Source: Beroe forskalii (taxonomy: Eukaryota; Ctenophora; Nuda; Beroida; Beroidae). Taken from it: a stretch of 64,000 bases of DNA. Location: contig WFMF01000571.1 of NCBI GenBank assembly GCA_011033025.1, forward strand, positions 36,702-100,701, read 5' to 3'. Made by a program: the position numbers and the translations under genes. Positions 56,803-64,000 of this stretch are shown piece by piece. The notes under the pieces are model-generated. The model saw nothing but the letters and a program-made list of their open reading frames with translations, had not been told where the DNA came from and made no database searches. Within the stretch, counting starts at the first letter, position 1. Every line of letters begins with the position of its first letter.

Positions 56803-56899
56803 AGGGCGGCATTTTGGCCTCCTACATGCGCGGCCCTTCCATGCGCACGATTACGCCGCGCATGAAAAAGACGCGCATATGGGAGTTCAACACGCCCCT
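56803..56899. mobile_element. GCGGC-MITE copy 3, in a snoRNA host intron
   Basis: About 97 bp: GGGCGGCATTTTGGCCTCCT, GCGCGGCCCTTCCATGCGC and GGGAGTTCAACACGCCCCT. The equivalent place at 60.6 kb lacks it. Confidence 0.65.
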
Positions 56900-57061
56900 G
56901 ATAGGAAGAATCAGAAGTTAAAACGTCCTACTAACCTAACCATTGAAGTTCAGCACCTTGGCCTTTATCTTCAGCAGGATCAATCAATCTCAACCTGCAA
57001 TACAACCAAATCTCACCATATATCATCTGGTGTCAGAGTGTATTGGTATGGGAAGGGTGGT

Positions 57062-57134
57062 ATTTCAGGCTTAGATGTTCTGGAAAGATGTCCACATCGT
57101 TTTTAGGAGTGGTGCATGATGTCTCATCATCAAT
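57062..57134 (-). ncRNA. C/D snoRNA, family T copy 2
   Basis: Guide as copy 1 with one change upstream of it (TCTTTCCAG). Confidence 0.83.
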
Positions 57135-57299
57135 ATTTGGAATAGAAAGAAAAGTGTAAAGGGCACTAACACTAACCAGAAATTTTAGGCGATGGCAAAT
57201 CCAGCTGAGCGATTTCATAAGACATCCGCCCAGTGCTGAAATTGAAAATTATAGAAAAAAAGCGTAATGGATGTAGAAAAGTTGCAAAATAAGGATACA

Positions 57300-57365
57300 T
57301 GATCAGATAAATTTGGTTTGTCATCCAGAGGTATCAGAACAGGTCTGAGATAATCATCACGATAT
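57300..57365 (-). ncRNA. SNORD25: C/D snoRNA SNORD25-like copy 2, second guide lost
   Basis: D' guide kept; the D guide has decayed to CAAATTTAT and no longer fits 18S. Confidence 0.86.
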
Positions 57366-57570
57366 AAAGAGGTTTGAAATTCTGTTTGACACAAGAAACC
57401 ATTAAACTTACTTTAGTAGCGCTTCACCAGTAGATGGAGCAGCACCATATTTAAGCGGCGGGAGTATACTAGTATAGTCTTTCGTATGATTCCGTAACCG
57501 GCCTAAAATAATGTTTGAAAAAATTAGAAATCTACTTTTCCCAAAATCAAGAGGAAAGCACGGGGTAAAA

Positions 57571-57647
57571 TTATCAGAAGGAAGGCAGCACCGAGTATCA
57601 TTCATGAATTTTCAGGAGTGACATTTAGGTGTTATATCATCATTTTA
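57571..57647 (-). ncRNA. C/D snoRNA, family U copy 2
   Basis: Box C ATGATGAT and D directly after the guide (CCTTCCTT-CTGA); the fifth base gives an A of AAGGA, close to human Am468. Confidence 0.85.
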
Positions 57648-57829
57648 GAGCAAAATTGAGAAAACGATGTCATTGTTCATCAGCAGTTAGCTTACCAGGT
57701 ATGTTCAGGTAGAAAGGGTAGTCCACCAAAGAGCTTATCCTCGCAGACCATCCTGAAAATAATGTGTCAACAAAATAGACATCTATAGTTCGATTTTGAA
57801 TTTGAGGGGTTTTGAATGGTAAAATTCTC

Positions 57830-57931
57830 AAGTCAGATTCGGGAATTATCTGCATGACATCGGGGAAGAGTTAGGTGGGCTGGCAGGCCCCACTTCCCTG
57901 AAATAAGGCGCAAATTACGGCATCATATTGT
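57830..57931 (-). ncRNA. SNORD16: C/D snoRNA SNORD16 copy 1 (18S)
   Basis: About 102 nt, as long as U16. Box C ATGATGCC, then GTAATTTGCGCC, complementary to 18S GCGCAAATTAC (the SNORD16 site). A strong internal hairpin GGGAAG/CTTCCC with TGGG/CCCA, then D ATCTGAC. The internal hairpin is a U16 hallmark. Confidence 0.87.
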
Positions 57932-58143
57932 GAGAACCTTTACATTGCAGGGAAATTATGGAAAAGCTTGAAAAGCCAGGATTGCTCTGTTGTAACTTAC
58001 GTTTTTAGCAGTGCTTCTGAAAATCAGGCGACAATTATGGAACAATGCTCCATCGGATCCTTCAATCAGGTGAACCCTTGGGAATGAAAGGATATGTGAA
58101 AAATCAAGCAAATAGACCGAATATCAATTCAAATTGTGAAGTT

Positions 58144-58219
58144 AAATCAGACATCCAAGGAAGAAAAACTTCATTGTTTAATCAGTGGAAACTGCGAGTA
58201 TGGAATTTTCATCATGTTA
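58144..58219 (-). ncRNA. SNORD14: C/D snoRNA U14 (SNORD14) copy 1
   Basis: Both U14 domains are present: CGCAGTTTCCAC (domain A, needed for 18S processing) and TTCCTTGGATGT before box D (domain B, guides human 18S Cm462). Boxes C ATGATGA, D' CACTGAT, C' AATGAAG, D GTCTGAT. Confidence 0.93.
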
Positions 58220-58374
58220 AAATCTATAAGTGATTTTAAGCTGTAAATTTGACAAATCTCACCTTGCAGAACACTTGACGCAATGATCATTGATGGTACA
58301 ATAGCGGCACTGAAATGTTGTCATAGATCAGTCCCACGACTCAATTTTGAGACAATGGAATGTTTAGACATTTA

Positions 58375-58450
58375 TGATCAGTTTATGGGTGGTAGGAGTA
58401 TAGAAAGTCCTCACGGATTTGGAGTGTAGGTTATCTCTCTCATCATATCA
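58375..58450 (-). ncRNA. C/D snoRNA, family V copy 1
   Basis: Box C ATATGATGAG, C' GTGAGGA, D AACTGAT. TACCACCC before D fits 28S GGGTGGTA for only 8 bases; the target is uncertain. Confidence 0.78.
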
Positions 58451-58611
58451 AAAGCTAATTTACGTTTGCAGAGAAAAGTTGAAAAGAGCACAAACTCACA
58501 TTTGATCAGGAAGCTTCCACCGCCACGAAACATCAATAGCTCACTGAAAAATGGATCGATTAGTTTTAAAAAGACTCGGGTTTGTAGACATCTGTGAAGA
58601 AAAAAATTAGA

Positions 58612-58680
58612 GAATCAGGTGTTACCTTGGGTTATCACCACAATATTGTAAGACAGGGATAACTTGTGTTCATCATTTTG
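58612..58680 (-). ncRNA. C/D snoRNA, family W copy 1 (28S guide)
   Basis: Box C AATGATGAA, C' GGTGATAA, D ACCTGAT. GTTATCCCTGT matches 28S ACAGGGATAAC; the D' after it is CTTA, a poor box. Confidence 0.78.
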
Positions 58681-58892
58681 ATGTGGGTGGAAAGAAAGCT
58701 GTCTTCAGATGAAACTTACTAACCATGGTTAAATGGGTCTTGTGCTGTCCACCAAAAGGATAGTAGATGCAGAAGTCTGAAAATAATCCTATGAACCCAA
58801 AGACAATTGAATCAATGTCGCCAATTGTAATCCTTCAAGCAAATGAAAAAATATGAATAGAATCTCTCTTTTTACTTGAGATAATTAATCAA

Positions 58893-59020
58893 TTCTGTAT
58901 CTGATCGGATTGAGATGAAGACTAGAGAGTGGACATCCCACTAAACCAGAAGGGGGTGCTCTAGTTTCACTGACGGCCAACACAACATGGGTCTGTAGCG
59001 CTGGTGCTTTTGGAAACACG
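58893..59020 (-). ncRNA. H/ACA-like snoRNA, family X copy 1
   Basis: About 128 nt. A 5' hairpin closed by GTTTC/GAAAC, then H box AGAGCA, a 3' hairpin with AGTGG/CCACT and TCTGGT/ATCAGA, and ACA three bases from the end. Fits the hairpin-hinge-hairpin-tail plan. Pseudouridylation target not determined. Confidence 0.6.
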
Positions 59021-59190
59021 ATTCTGCATGAAATGAATCTTCCTTAGGGTCCTTACCTTTCAAAGGAATCCTGTATGGAACCAGTTGCTGCACGTAGAAG
59101 ATAATAGCCAAAGATTACCAGTTTCTGAAAGAAATTAGTCTTTTAGTTACGGCCCAAAAATGTAACTGTTCAAAATGTGAGAGATTTTGT

Positions 59191-59255
59191 CTTTCAGACT
59201 CATTAAATCAGTTTTAACCATCACGGAGAGTATGGAAAAGAGTATCATCAGAAAA
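59191..59255 (-). ncRNA. SNORD57: C/D snoRNA SNORD57-like copy 1 (18S)
   Basis: Box C CTGATGAT, D GTCTGAA. AACTGATTTAATGAG before D is complementary to 18S CTCATTAAATCAGTT over 15 bases; the fifth base gives the A of CUCA, human 18S Am99, the SNORD57 site. Confidence 0.86.
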
Positions 59256-59460
59256 ATAGTATCAACCGTTCCATCTAAAGAGCGAAATTAACTTACGGAA
59301 CTGACCTGTCCTTTGAAGCCATTTGAAGCTACATCTGGAATATTACTCAGAAATTGAATTGATCTGCTCCTTCTCCTTGTCCCACTGATCGCTGAAATTC
59401 AATTCTTCATTAAAACACTTGAAATAGCTAAAATAACAAGTACTATTTTGAGACATGACA

Positions 59461-59528
59461 AAATCAGGTTTTAGGGATAAGTTTTCCTCAGCCAACAGTC
59501 GAAGAGAGCTGGGTGTGTCATCATTTTA
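59461..59528 (-). ncRNA. C/D snoRNA, family S copy 3 (orphan)
   Basis: Guides as copy 1; starts the second 14-snoRNA unit. Confidence 0.83.
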
Positions 59529-59697
59529 AATGAAAGAAGTAACTACATCTGACAAATGAAGAATCAGAAGTTAAATCCTACTAACCATGAACGCACATCA
59601 AAGTTCAGACTCTTATCTGTAGTATCATTACCTGAAAACACAATATCTCACTTAACAGCAATCTAGTATCAGAGTGTAGGGGTATGGGAAGGGTGTT

Positions 59698-59770
59698 ATT
59701 TCAGGCTTAGATGTTCTGGAGAAATGTCCACATCGTTTTTAGGAGTGGTGCATGATGTCTCATCATTAAT
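59698..59770 (-). ncRNA. C/D snoRNA, family T copy 3
   Basis: Guide identical to copy 1. Confidence 0.84.
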
Positions 59771-59959
59771 ATTTGGAATAGAAATAAAAAGCGTGGAATG
59801 GGCAGAAAAACTTACCATATTTTGATTTTTACGAAATGCAGGCTCCACTATAATACTGTAAACGTGAAGGGGCTCAACGTCTTCAATCCCGCTGAAATTT
59901 ATAAATTCTAAAAATATGATGTTCATGGATGATGATAAGTTGCAAAATAAGGATGTGCA

Positions 59960-60030
59960 ATATCAGATACGAGGAATTCGGTTTGTCATCCAGGGATATC
60001 AGAACAGGTCTGAGAAAATCATCACGATGC
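59960..60030 (-). ncRNA. SNORD25: C/D snoRNA SNORD25-like, double guide, copy 3
   Basis: Both guides intact as in copy 1. Confidence 0.88.
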
Positions 60031-60225
60031 AAAAGTTTGGATCTCTGTTGCCAGAAATCATCCAACTTTCTTTGGTAGTAGCTGTGTGCATGAGTATTAA
60101 AAAACTTACCTCTCTTTCCAAATCCTTTGTTGACCCCATCATTTCATCTCAAAAGTCACTCTGAAATTGAAACACAAACTTAATTGAGGGCAAAGGACAG
60201 CGTGGAATTTGTTATTGACAAAATC

Positions 60226-60306
60226 TTATCAGTTCAAGGAAGGCAGCACCAAGTATCATTCATGAATTTTCAGGAGTGACATAAAGGTGTTTTAGCATCA
60301 TGTTGG
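60226..60306 (-). ncRNA. C/D snoRNA, family U copy 3
   Basis: Box C ATGATGC, spacing GAA before box D as in copy 1. Confidence 0.84.
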
Positions 60307-60512
60307 ATGAAAAGAGAGACTACAATTATTTTCAGAGCTGCTTAGCTTACCAGGAATGATTCGAAGAATCTGATAGAAGACACTTCAACGACATCATTCA
60401 CCATTCTTTACGTTATTGCCAACTGGATTTCATCTGAAATGGACAAAAATTGATAAACAACAAAATTTTTGCTAGAACAAGACGAGTTTTTTTGAGATGA
60501 CAGATAATAATA

Positions 60513-60580
60513 AAATCAGGTTTTAGGGATAAGTTTTCCTCAGCCAACAGTCGAAGAGAGCTGGGTGTGTCATCATTTTA
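60513..60580 (-). ncRNA. C/D snoRNA, family S copy 4 (orphan)
   Basis: Guides as copy 1. Confidence 0.83.
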
Positions 60581-60760
60581 CATGAAAGAAGTAACTACAT
60601 CTGATAGGAAGATCAGAAGTTAAAACCTCTTACTAACCTGACCAATTGACGATGAGCACATCAATGTTCAGCGCCTTTATCTGTAGACACAACCTGAAAA
60701 TACAATTATCTCAACAACCAACAATCTAGTGTCAGAGTGTAGGGGTTTGGGAAGGATGGT

Positions 60761-60833
60761 ATTTCAGGCTTAGATGTTCTGGAGAAATGTCCACATCGTT
60801 TTTAGGAGTGGTGCATGATATCTCATCATCAAT
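60761..60833 (-). ncRNA. C/D snoRNA, family T copy 4
   Basis: Guide identical to copy 1. Confidence 0.84.
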
Positions 60834-60998
60834 ATTTGAAAAAGAAAATAAAAGTGGGAAGAGCAGAAACACTAACCAGAAATTTTACGCGATGGCAATT
60901 CCAGCTGAGCGATTTCAAAAGACATTCTCCCAGTGCTGAAATTGAAAATTATAGAAAAAAGCGTAATGCATGTAGAAAAGTTGCAAAATAAGGAAACA

Positions 60999-61065
60999 TA
61001 TTCAGATAAATTGTGTTTGTCATCCAGAGGTATCAGAACAGGTCTGAGAATAATCATCACGATAT
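60999..61065 (-). ncRNA. SNORD25: C/D snoRNA SNORD25-like copy 4, second guide lost
   Basis: D' guide kept; D guide is CACAATTTAT, related to copy 2. Confidence 0.86.
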
Positions 61066-61233
61066 AATGAGGTTTGAAATTCTGTTTGACACAAGAAAAA
61101 ATTAAACTTACTTTAGCAGCTTCATGTGTATTGGAGCATATCCATATTTTAGGTTGACCCCCAAGTCTTCAATGATTCAAGTTCAATCCTAAAATAATGT
61201 TTGTAAATTGAAAATCTAAAGCACGGGGTAAAC

Positions 61234-61309
61234 TTATCAGAAGGAAGGCAGCACCGAGTATCATTCATGAATTTTCAGGAGTGACATTTAGTGTTATATC
61301 ATCATTTTA
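61234..61309 (-). ncRNA. C/D snoRNA, family U copy 4
   Basis: As copy 2, D directly after the guide. Confidence 0.85.
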
Positions 61310-61494
61310 GAGCAAAAATTGAGAAAACGATGTCAATGTTCAGCAGTTGGCTTACCAGGAATGTTCAGGAAGAAAGGGAAAGTAGTCCAACATAGAGCAT
61401 ATCCTCGCAGAACCTCCTGAAAATAATGTGTCAACAAAAATAGAAATCTATAGTTTGATTTTCAATTTGAGGGGTTTTGAAAGGTAAAATTCTC

Positions 61495-61596
61495 AAGTCA
61501 GATTCGGGAATTATCTGCATGACATCAGGGAAGAGTTGGGTGGGCTGGCAGGCCCCACTTCCCTGAAATAAGGCGCAAATTACGGCATCATGTGAG
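61495..61596 (-). ncRNA. SNORD16: C/D snoRNA SNORD16 copy 2
   Basis: Same guide and hairpin; C' reads TGATGTC here where copy 1 has CGATGTC. Confidence 0.87.
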
Positions 61597-61796
61597 AAAT
61601 GTTAGCATGGAAAAGCTTGACAATCCAGGATTGCTCTGTTGTAACTTACGTTTTCAGCAATGCTTCTGAAAATCAGGCAACAATTTTGGGACAATGTTCC
61701 ATCGAGATTGCATCAATCAGGTAAACCCTGGAGAAAGAAAGGATATGTGAAAATTCAAGCAGAAAATATATCAAATATCAATCCAAATTATGGAAA

Positions 61797-61872
61797 AAAT
61801 CAGACATCCAAGGAAGAAAAACTTCATTGTTTAATCAGTGGAAACTGCGAGTATGGAATTTTCATCATGTTT
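61797..61872 (-). ncRNA. SNORD14: C/D snoRNA U14 (SNORD14) copy 2
   Basis: Domains A and B and all boxes identical to copy 1. Confidence 0.93.
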
Positions 61873-62024
61873 ATCTTAGTCATTCGCAGCTGTAAATTTG
61901 ACATATCTCACCTATAAAATGGTTGCAGTGCAGAGGAAGTGTTGATTCACTAGCGCCCCTGAAATATTGAGATAGATCAGTTCCATCACTTGAATTGCGA
62001 CATGGAATGTTAAAAGTATTTTGC

Positions 62025-62100
62025 TGATCAGTTTATGGGTGGTAGGAGTATAGAAAGTCCTCACGGAGTTGGAGTGTAGGTTGTCTCTCTCATCATATCA
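62025..62100 (-). ncRNA. C/D snoRNA, family V copy 2
   Basis: Differs from copy 1 by a few bases outside the boxes. Confidence 0.78.
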
Positions 62101-62256
62101 AAAGCTAATTTACGTTTGCAGAGAAAAGCTGGAAAGAGCACAAACTCACATTTGATCAGGCTTCCATCGCCGCAAAACATCAATAGCTCACTGAAAAATA
62201 AACCGATTAATTTAAAGAAGTCTGGGTTTATAGACATCTGTGAAGAAAAAATTCGA

Positions 62257-62325
62257 GAATCAGGTGTTACCTTGGGTTATCACCACAATATTGTAAGACA
62301 GGGATAACTTGTGTTCATCATTTCA
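62257..62325 (-). ncRNA. C/D snoRNA, family W copy 2
   Basis: Identical in boxes and 28S-complementary stretch to copy 1. Confidence 0.78.
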
Positions 62326-62547
62326 ATTGTGGGTGGAAAGAAAGCTGCCTTCGACGAAACTTACTAACCATGGCTAAATGGGTTCTTGTACTCGCCACCA
62401 AAGGATAGGCAGAACAGAAGTCTGAAAATAACAATATGAAACCAATGAAAACTGAATCGATGTCTTAAATCGTGATCCTTCAAGCAAATGAAAAAATATG
62501 AATAGAATCTCTATTTTTACTTGAGAAGATTAATCAATTCTGTATCA

Positions 62548-62676
62548 GATTGTATCTGATCGGATTGAGATGAAGACTAGAGAGTGGACATCCCACTAAA
62601 CCAGATTGGGGGTGTTCTAGTTTCACTGACGGCCAACACAACATGGGTCTGTAGCGCTGGTGCTTTTGGAAACAAG
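62548..62676 (-). ncRNA. H/ACA-like snoRNA, family X copy 2
   Basis: Same plan; H box is AGAACA (still ANANNA). The 3' tail is duplicated (ATCAGATACA then ATCTGATACA), giving two possible ACA ends. Confidence 0.6.
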
Positions 62677-62848
62677 ATTCTGCATGAAATGAATTTTCCT
62701 GAGGGTCCTTACCTTTCAAAGGAATCCTGTATGGTATCAGATGCTGCACGTAGAAGATAATAGCCAAAGATTAGCAGTTTCTGAAAGAAATTAGTCTTTT
62801 AGTGACGGTCCAGAAGGGCGGATGTTCAAAAAGTGAGTGGTTTTGTGT

Positions 62849-62913
62849 TTTTCAGACTCATTAAATCAGTTTTAACCATCACGGAAAGTATGGAAAAGAG
62901 TATCATCAGAAAA
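62849..62913 (-). ncRNA. SNORD57: C/D snoRNA SNORD57-like copy 2
   Basis: Guide and boxes identical to copy 1. Confidence 0.86.
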
Positions 62914-63112
62914 ATAGTATGAACCGTGCCCCCTTTAATTAACGAGCAAAGTCAGATCCAGCGAAATTCACTTACTCACTGATCCTTGCAGCTACATCTG
63001 GAACTGCACTCAGGAGCTTAATCTTTCGCCTACCTCCCACAGATAACTGAAATAAAATCCCTCGTCGAATCTCAAATATCAAGAAAAATATGTAATATTT
63101 TGAGAAAAAGGA

Positions 63113-63180
63113 AAATCAGGTTTTAGGGATAAGTTTTCCTCAGCCAACAGTCGAAGAGAGCTGGGTGTGTCATCATTTTA
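63113..63180 (-). ncRNA. C/D snoRNA, family S copy 5 (orphan)
   Basis: Guides as copy 1; starts the third unit, cut by the window edge. Confidence 0.83.
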
Positions 63181-63343
63181 AATATGATAAGTAATTACAT
63201 TTGATAGGAAGAATCACTTCTCACTAACCATGAGGGCATATCAAAGTTCAGCACCTTTATCTGTAGTATGAAAACCTGAAAAAACAATTTTCTCACCAAC
63301 CAGCAAATCTAATGTTTGAGTCTAAGGGTTTGGGAAGGGTGGT

Positions 63344-63416
63344 ATTTCAGGCTTAGATGTTCTGGAGAAATGTCCACATCGTTTTTAGGAGTGGTGCATG
63401 ATGTCTCATCATGAAT
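63344..63416 (-). ncRNA. C/D snoRNA, family T copy 5
   Basis: Guide identical to copy 1. Confidence 0.84.
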
Positions 63417-63606
63417 ATTTGGAATAGAAATAAAAAGCGTGGAATGGGCAGAAAAACGTACCATGTTTTGATTTTCCACGAAATGCAGGCTCCACTATAA
63501 TACTGTAAACGTAAAGGGGCTCAACGTCTTCAATCCCGCTGAAATTTAAAAATTTTAAAAATATGATGTTCATGGATGATGATAAGTTGCACAATAAGGA
63601 TGTACA

Positions 63607-63677
63607 TTATCAGATACGAGGAATTCGGTTTGTCATCCAGGGTTATCAGAACAGGTCTGAGAAAATCATCACGATGC
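63607..63677 (-). ncRNA. SNORD25: C/D snoRNA SNORD25-like, double guide, copy 5
   Basis: Both guides intact as in copies 1 and 3. Confidence 0.88.
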
Positions 63678-63870
63678 TGAAGTTTGGATCTCTGTTGCCA
63701 GAAATCATCCAACTTCCTTTGGTAGTAGCTGAGTGCATGAGTATTAAAAAACTTACCTCTCCTTCCAAATCCTTTGTTGACCCCAGCATTTCATCTCAAA
63801 AGTCACTCTGAAATTGAAACACAAACTTAATTGAGGACAAAACGGCATAAACTTCGTTATTGACAAAATC

Positions 63871-63951
63871 TTATCAGTTCAAGGAAGGCAGCACCAAGTA
63901 TCATTCATGAATTTTCAGGAGTGACATAAAGGTGTTTTAGCATCATGTTGG
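63871..63951 (-). ncRNA. C/D snoRNA, family U copy 5
   Basis: As copies 1 and 3; last snoRNA before the window edge. Confidence 0.84.
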
Positions 63952-64000
63952 ATGAAAAGAGAGATTACAATGAGCTTCAGAGCTGCTTAGCTTACCAGGA

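Larger units (their letters stand above)
40300..64000 (-). ncRNA. Multi-snoRNA host gene (5' end outside the window)
   Basis: Leftward non-coding gene of many tiny exons, each flanked by a TTTCAG-type acceptor and a GTAAGT-type donor; nearly every intron holds one snoRNA. Example exons: 41426-41357, 41170-41096, 40853-40817, an 11-nt microexon 40642-40632, and a last recognisable acceptor at 40413. Exons show no conserved frame. The organisation (exons as mere spacers, about one snoRNA per 280 bp) is that of GAS5 or SNHG1, but far larger. It ends about 150-260 bp before the CMTR2 start on the same strand, with no poly(A) signal seen between, so read-through or splicing into CMTR2 is possible. 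The window ends inside an exon. Confidence 0.85.

Noticed and set aside
40482..63951. CRISPR-like or satellite array
   Set aside because: Units differ, are separated by splice sites and carry C/D boxes and rRNA complementarity; this is a snoRNA host.
1..64000. tRNA, rRNA or prokaryotic operon features
   Set aside because: No cloverleaf with A/B boxes, no rRNA segment and no Shine-Dalgarno-led genes seen; the genes are intron-rich.

Overview
The window looks like genomic DNA of an animal, not a vertebrate. It is AT-rich, has short introns with GTAAGT/TTTCAG-type junctions, animal-like ribosomal and mitochondrial proteins, and many short inverted-repeat transposons. snoRNA guides match rRNA segments in the invertebrate form (for example TTAGATGTTCTGG of 18S). 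I cannot place the species.

Region 1, 1-31 kb. The minus strand carries scattered, well-formed coding exons that I could not name (27.2, 26.7, 23.8, 23.4, 21.5, 21.0, 16.6, 10.7, 10.4, 2.8, 2.6 and 2.3 kb). They end in a single membrane-spanning segment and a short cytoplasmic tail, followed by a 37-bp minisatellite. Some neighbouring exons fit each other in phase; whether all belong to one gene is unproven. The introns are full of a MITE family with TGACGTCA ends, a TA-flanked MITE, a dead non-LTR retrotransposon end, foldbacks and minisatellites.

Region 2, 31.2-40.2 kb. Four minus-strand genes stand head to tail with gaps of 237-560 bp: CMTR2 (cap-2 ribose methyltransferase), RPL24, RPL10A and UQCRQ. 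Each ATG lies 1-8 bases after a good branch-point/polypyrimidine/AG acceptor. This is what spliced-leader trans-splicing of an operon would look like, although ordinary 5'UTR introns are the alternative. CMTR2 is unusual: it has an RGG-rich N-terminus and a G-patch inserted between its two methyltransferase folds.

Region 3, 40.3-64 kb. Directly upstream on the same strand is a huge non-coding snoRNA host gene. I count 85 snoRNAs (83 C/D, 2 H/ACA-like) in about 23.5 kb, almost exactly one per short intron, between tiny exons. Several are clear homologues of SNORD14, 16, 18, 25, 57, 65 and 80, which vertebrates keep in different host genes. Others match rRNA or U6 but I could not name them, and several families have no target that I recognise. 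The array grew by tandem duplication of single snoRNAs, of 4-snoRNA cassettes and of a roughly 4-kb, 14-snoRNA unit; its 5' end lies beyond the window.

Together, regions 2 and 3 may form one transcription unit that joins rRNA 2'-O-methylation guides, an mRNA-cap 2'-O-methyltransferase, two large-subunit ribosomal proteins and a complex III subunit. The co-transcription is inference; the snoRNAs and the four genes are well supported by the sequence. All rRNA, U6 and human snoRNA comparisons are from memory and were not computed.
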